Positions 30,767-34,450 of a stretch of DNA of 34,450 nt are shown one piece after another. The DNA comes from Deltaproteobacteria bacterium (lineage in GTDB: Bacteria; Desulfobacterota; Deferrisomatia; Deferrisomatales; BM512). Each line of letters opens with the position of its first letter. The stretch's first letter is position 1. Where the stretch lies: the NCBI GenBank assembly GCA_002869005.1, contig PKTU01000182.1, positions 1-34,450 of the forward strand, written 5' to 3'. The notes under the pieces are model-generated. The model did not search any database. It saw only the letters and a list, made by a program, of their open reading frames with translations, and was not told the origin of the DNA. The position numbers and the translations under genes are program-made.

Positions 30767-33700
30767 ATGCCGGGCCACGCCAACTTCACCCACCTCCATC
30801 TCCACACGGAGTACTCACTGCTTGACGGGGCGATCCGCCTTCCGGACCTCTTTCAGAAAGCCAAGGAGCTGAGGCTCCCCTCCCTCGCGATGACCGACCA
30901 CGGCGCGATGTACGGCACCGTGGAGTTTTACAAGGCCGCTATGAAGGCTGGGGTGAAGCCAATTATCGGCTGCGAGGCGTACGTCGCTCCCGGGCGCATG
31001 GGCGACCGCACCCCCGGCCCCGACGGAGAGAACTACTATCACCTTATATTGCTCGCCAGGAATCAAGAGGGGTATTCAAACCTCTGCCGCCTCGTCAGCG
31101 CCGCGAACCGTAAAGGCTTTTACTACAAGCCGCGCATAGACAAGGAGATCCTGCAAGAGCTCTCGGGCGGGCTGATTGGCCTAACCGCCTGCCTTCAGGG
31201 CGAGGTCCCGTTCAATCTGAGGCGCGGGCGCGTGGAGAAGGCAAAGCAGGTCGCGGAGGAGTACGCGGGCATCTTCGGTGAGGGGAACTTTTACTTCGAG
31301 TTGATGGAAAATGGTTTCGCCGAGCAAAAGGAGGTCAACTCCGGGCTCATCGACCTTGGGCGGGAGCTCTCCATCCCACTCGTAGCCACCAACGACTGCC
31401 ACTACCTCGAACGTGAGGACGCCTTAAGCCACGAGGTCCTTCTTTGCATCCAAATGGGCAAGACGATGGCGGATGAGAAGAGGATGCGAATGGAGACCGA
31501 CGCCCTTTACGTCCGCTCTCCAGAGGAGATGAGCGAGCTTTTCGCCCACTGCCCCGAGGCGATAACGAACACCATAGAGATAGCCAACCGCTGCAACGTA
31601 GAGCTCAACTTCAACACCTACCACTTTCCAAAGTATGACACGCAGGAGGATGAATCCCTCGCCGACTGCATGGACCGCCTCTCCCGCGAGGGACTTCAAA
31701 AACGCCTGGAGCACTTCCAATTCGACTCGCCGGAGGCTGAGGCGGCGACAAGGAAGAGCTACGAGGAGCGGCTGGAAACTGAGCTCAGAGTCATCCGGGA
31801 GATGGATTTCCCCGGCTACTTCCTCATAGTTCAGGACTTCATCAACTGGGCCAAGGAGAATGACGTAGCGGTGGGGCCGGGGCGCGGCTCGGCGGCTGGG
31901 AGCCTGGTCGCGTGGGCTCTGCGCATAACGAACATCGACCCGATTCCCTACGACCTCCTCTTCGAGCGCTTTTTAAATCCAGAGCGTATTTCGATGCCTG
32001 ATATCGACGTGGATTTCTGCTTTGAAAACCGCCAGAAGGTCATCGATTACGTCACCAGCCACTACGGCTCCGACCAGGTCGCGCAGATTACAACCTTCGG
32101 GAAGATGCTCGCCCGCGCCGTCATACGAGATGTTGGCCGTGCGCTCGACGTCCCGCTCTCCGAGGTTGACCGTATAGCCAAGCTCGTCCCAGACCAGCTT
32201 GGGATCACCTTAAAAGAGGCACTTGTAAAGGAGCCGGAGATAAAGAAGGCGATGGACGCGGACCCGCGTATCGCCGAGCTTATAAAACATGCGCTCCGCC
32301 TTGAGGGGCTTAACCGCCACGCATCAACCCACGCGGCGGGCATCGTCATCTCGGACAAGCCCCTGGAAAATTTCCTCCCCGTTTACAACGGTAAGGAGGG
32401 GGAGACGGTTACCCAGTTCGCGATGAAGGCGGTTGAGTCGATCGGGCTCATTAAGTTCGACTTTCTGGGGCTCAAGACCCTCACCGTAATCGAGACCGCG
32501 CTAGACCTCATCGCAAAATCGCACCCGGGCGAGGAGCCGATAGACATCGACCATATCCCCATGGATGACGCCGCAGTATATGACCTCCTGAGCAGGGGCG
32601 AGACTACAGGCGTATTCCAGCTTGAGTCCTCGGGGATGAAGGAGCTAATGGTCAACCTTAGGCCCTCGGTATTCGAGGATATCATCGCCCTCGTAGCTCT
32701 ATATCGGCCCGGCCCCCTCGGCTCGGGGATGGTCGAGGACTTCATCAGGAGAAAGCACGGCGAGATACCTACCGTATACGAGCTGGAGCAGTTGGAGCCG
32801 ATCCTGAAGGATTCCTATGGAATTATCCTCTATCAGGAGCAGGTCATGAAGGTGGCCCAGGTCATCGCCAATTACAGCCTTGGAGAGGCGGACCTGCTGA
32901 GGCGTGCGATGGGCAAGAAGATCGCCGAGGAGATGGAGAAGCAAAAGGAGCGCTTCCTCACCGGGGCGAGGGAGAACAAGATCCCTGAGGCGAAGGCGGT
33001 AAAAATCTTCGACCTTATGGCGGAATTCGCGAAGTACGGCTTCAATAAATCCCACTCGGCAGCATACGCGCTTATCGCCTACCAGACCGCTTATCTTAAG
33101 GCGCATTACCCGGTCGAATTCATGGCGTCGCTTTTGACCAACGACCGCGCTCACTCCGACAAGATCGTGAAGAACTTAAACGAGTGCCGGGAGATGCACA
33201 TAGAGGTTCTGCCCCCCGACATCAACGAATCGGATATATTCTTTTCAGTCTCCGCCGGGAAGATACGCTTTGGGTTGGCGGCGGTAAAAAATGTTGGCGA
33301 GGGCGCTATAGAGTCGATAATAGAGGCGCGCGACAAGGAGGGCCCTTTCACCGGCCTTGTGGACTTCGCGGAGCGGGTGGACCTAAAGCGCGTCAATCGC
33401 AAGGTCACCGAGTCCTTGATAAACTGCGGCGCTTTCGACTCATTGGGCGGACTGCGTTCACAATACCTCGCCTACCTTGATCTGGCGCTTGAGCGAGCCT
33501 CCGTAATCCAAAAGGACCGCGCAAGGGGGCAGTTCAACTTTTTCGACGCGTTGGCTCCGGAGCCCTCCGGCAATGAGGATGATGAGGGAACCGACAGCCT
33601 CCCGGACCTCCCCGACCTCTCCCCGGCCGACAAGCTGCGGGCGGAAAAAGAGCTCCTAGGCTTCTATGTCTCCGGTCACCCCTTGAGAGAGTGGAGCGAG

Positions 33701-34264
33701 CTTTTGGCGGCACACACCGATGGAACCATCGCCGCAATTGTAGAGGGCGGGGCGGACAAGAGCCAGGTAACCCTCGGTGGGTCGGTGGCGTCTCTTAAGG
33801 AGAAGATCACCAAGAACGGCAAGAAGATGGCCTTCGTCCTCCTTGAGGATATGGAGGGGGCGATAGAGATAGTGGTCTTCCCGAACGTCTACGAGGCTAC
33901 TATGGAGCACCTGCGCTCCGAGGAGCCGATAATCGTGCGCGGCTCCCTCGAACGGGGTGACGATGCCGCAAAGGTGCTAGCCGACCGAATAGTACCCCTC
34001 GCCGAGGCGACGGAGGTTCTAACCCGCTCGGTCAGGATAAAGTTCAATGCGGGGCTGCACTCCGAGGCCGATGTCAACGCGTTGACCAGCGTGCTGGCTT
34101 CGGGGCAATTCAGGGGCGAGTGCCCCGTACGCATAGATGTCGAGTTCCCCGGAAAGGGGACGACGGTTTTGAAAGTTCCCGAAAAATACTGGGTGGCTCC
34201 CTCGGCCGCGCTGAAAAAGTCAATATCGGACCTCTTCGGCGCGCAGGTCCTCACCTTCAGGTAG
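30767..34264 (+). CDS. dnaE: DNA polymerase III alpha subunit
   Basis: Catalytic subunit of the replicative polymerase, 1165 residues (DnaE1 class). The PHP domain opens FTHLHLHTEYSLLDGAIRL. The polymerase core has GPGRGSAAGSL and PDIDVDF with Asp412 and Asp414, and the third catalytic Asp565 in IKFDFLG. An internal beta-clamp motif QFNFF lies at about 922, near the equivalent position of the E. coli motif (about 920). The OB fold (about 1000-1075) includes LGGSVASLKEK and MEGAIEIVVFPNVYE. There is no proofreading exonuclease insertion, so this is not PolC. The ATG has AGGA 7 bases upstream. It is followed by miaB after 15 bases. Confidence 0.98.
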   Translation: MPGHANFTHLHLHTEYSLLDGAIRLPDLFQKAKELRLPSLAMTDHGAMYGTVEFYKAAMKAGVKPIIGCEAYVAPGRMGDRTPGPDGENYYHLILLARNQEGYSNLCRLVSAANRKGFYYKPRIDKEILQELSGGLIGLTACLQGEVPFNLRRGRVEKAKQVAEEYAGIFGEGNFYFELMENGFAEQKEVNSGLIDLGRELSIPLVATNDCHYLEREDALSHEVLLCIQMGKTMADEKRMRMETDALYVRSPEEMSELFAHCPEAITNTIEIANRCNVELNFNTYHFPKYDTQEDESLADCMDRLSREGLQKRLEHFQFDSPEAEAATRKSYEERLETELRVIREMDFPGYFLIVQDFINWAKENDVAVGPGRGSAAGSLVAWALRITNIDPIPYDLLFERFLNPERISMPDIDVDFCFENRQKVIDYVTSHYGSDQVAQITTFGKMLARAVIRDVGRALDVPLSEVDRIAKLVPDQLGITLKEALVKEPEIKKAMDADPRIAELIKHALRLEGLNRHASTHAAGIVISDKPLENFLPVYNGKEGETVTQFAMKAVESIGLIKFDFLGLKTLTVIETALDLIAKSHPGEEPIDIDHIPMDDAAVYDLLSRGETTGVFQLESSGMKELMVNLRPSVFEDIIALVALYRPGPLGSGMVEDFIRRKHGEIPTVYELEQLEPILKDSYGIILYQEQVMKVAQVIANYSLGEADLLRRAMGKKIAEEMEKQKERFLTGARENKIPEAKAVKIFDLMAEFAKYGFNKSHSAAYALIAYQTAYLKAHYPVEFMASLLTNDRAHSDKIVKNLNECREMHIEVLPPDINESDIFFSVSAGKIRFGLAAVKNVGEGAIESIIEARDKEGPFTGLVDFAERVDLKRVNRKVTESLINCGAFDSLGGLRSQYLAYLDLALERASVIQKDRARGQFNFFDALAPEPSGNEDDEGTDSLPDLPDLSPADKLRAEKELLGFYVSGHPLREWSELLAAHTDGTIAAIVEGGADKSQVTLGGSVASLKEKITKNGKKMAFVLLEDMEGAIEIVVFPNVYEATMEHLRSEEPIIVRGSLERGDDAAKVLADRIVPLAEATEVLTRSVRIKFNAGLHSEADVNALTSVLASGQFRGECPVRIDVEFPGKGTTVLKVPEKYWVAPSAALKKSISDLFGAQVLTFR

Positions 34265-34279
34265 GAGATAAGAGAAGTT

Positions 34280-34450
34280 TTGAAGAAGGGAAGATTCTAC
34301 ATACAGACCTTCGGGTGCCAGATGAACGACCACGACTCGGAGGCGATGGCGGGTATAATGCGCGGCGCGGGGTACGAGGAGGCGTCGCGTCCGGCGGATG
34401 CCGACGTTATCCTGGTCAATACCTGCGCCATCCGCGAGAAGGCGGAGCAG
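34280..34450 (+). CDS. miaB: tRNA-2-methylthio-N6-dimethylallyladenosine synthase (3' partial)
   Basis: Start of the radical-SAM methylthiotransferase that thiomethylates i6A37 of tRNAs. The 57 visible codons read [21 protein letters not shown], then [15 protein letters not shown]; the Cys in TFGCQMN and NTCAIR are the first two N-terminal cluster ligands, diagnostic of MiaB rather than RimO or MtaB (which differ in this segment). The start is TTG at 34280; GGAG lies 12 bases upstream and AGAG nearer. The third ligand and the radical-SAM core are beyond the window edge. Confidence 0.95.
   Translation, partial: MKKGRFYIQTFGCQMNDHDSEAMAGIMRGAGYEEASRPADADVILVNTCAIREKAEQ

Noticed and set aside
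1-34450. tRNA, rRNA, CRISPR, insertion sequence or prophage
   Set aside because: I looked for cloverleaf-like segments, regular repeats, transposase motifs and terminal inverted repeats and saw none that I could support.

Overview
The window is a gene-dense, GC-rich piece of the chromosome of a Gram-negative bacterium. The LptE lipoprotein and a full heptose-LPS set (GmhB, WaaF, a second family-9 transferase, HldE-type kinase) show an outer membrane with heptose-containing lipopolysaccharide. The NfnAB flavoprotein pair, c-type heme motifs in a sensor kinase and in a small membrane cytochrome, a DUF2284 protein and an apparent selenoprotein suggest an anaerobic or microaerobic redox lifestyle. 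Desulfobacterota ('deltaproteobacteria' in the old sense) fits best, but I cannot fix the lineage from the sequence alone.

Layout. 1-2208: nfnA (5' end outside the window) and nfnB, closed by a strong terminator. 2430-6456: leuS-lptE-holA, tightly coupled by ATGA overlaps. 6510-7926: a DUF2284 metal-binding protein, a GNAT acetyltransferase and an ABM-family monooxygenase. 8228-9639: a cold-shock protein with a structured leader and a RhlE-type RNA helicase. 9660-11377 (minus): a DUF5714 gene that appears to read through an in-frame UGA as selenocysteine, followed 5 bases later by a heme-containing CopD/cytochrome-b5 membrane protein. 11619-12565: trmO and a hotdog thioesterase. 12702-18715 (minus): a heme-type hybrid histidine kinase with a highly structured leader, a DODA-type dioxygenase, rpsT, an NRDE protein, a 291-base AT-richer gap with several DnaA-box-like sequences, and a TIGR02757 protein. 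18840-21150: lexA on an apparently leaderless promoter, a small membrane protein and a dNTPase. 21168-29830: LPS inner-core biosynthesis (gmhB, a Trm112-like protein, two GT2, an oppositely oriented pyruvyl transferase, waaF, two GT4, a second GT9 and hldE1). 29855-34450: yicC, dnaE and the start of miaB.

The most notable observation is the DUF5714 selenoprotein candidate. Its N-terminal zinc ribbon has no usable start codon after the UGA. The only upstream ATG lies ten codons before the UGA, and the UGA is followed at the right distance by a GGUC-loop hairpin of the bacterial SECIS type. Other points worth checking are a GT9 gene cut by an in-frame TAG just before its last conserved helix, the leaderless lexA promoter with a direct repeat in its spacer, the DnaA-box cluster, and a leader with interleaved, pseudoknot-compatible stems upstream of the heme kinase.
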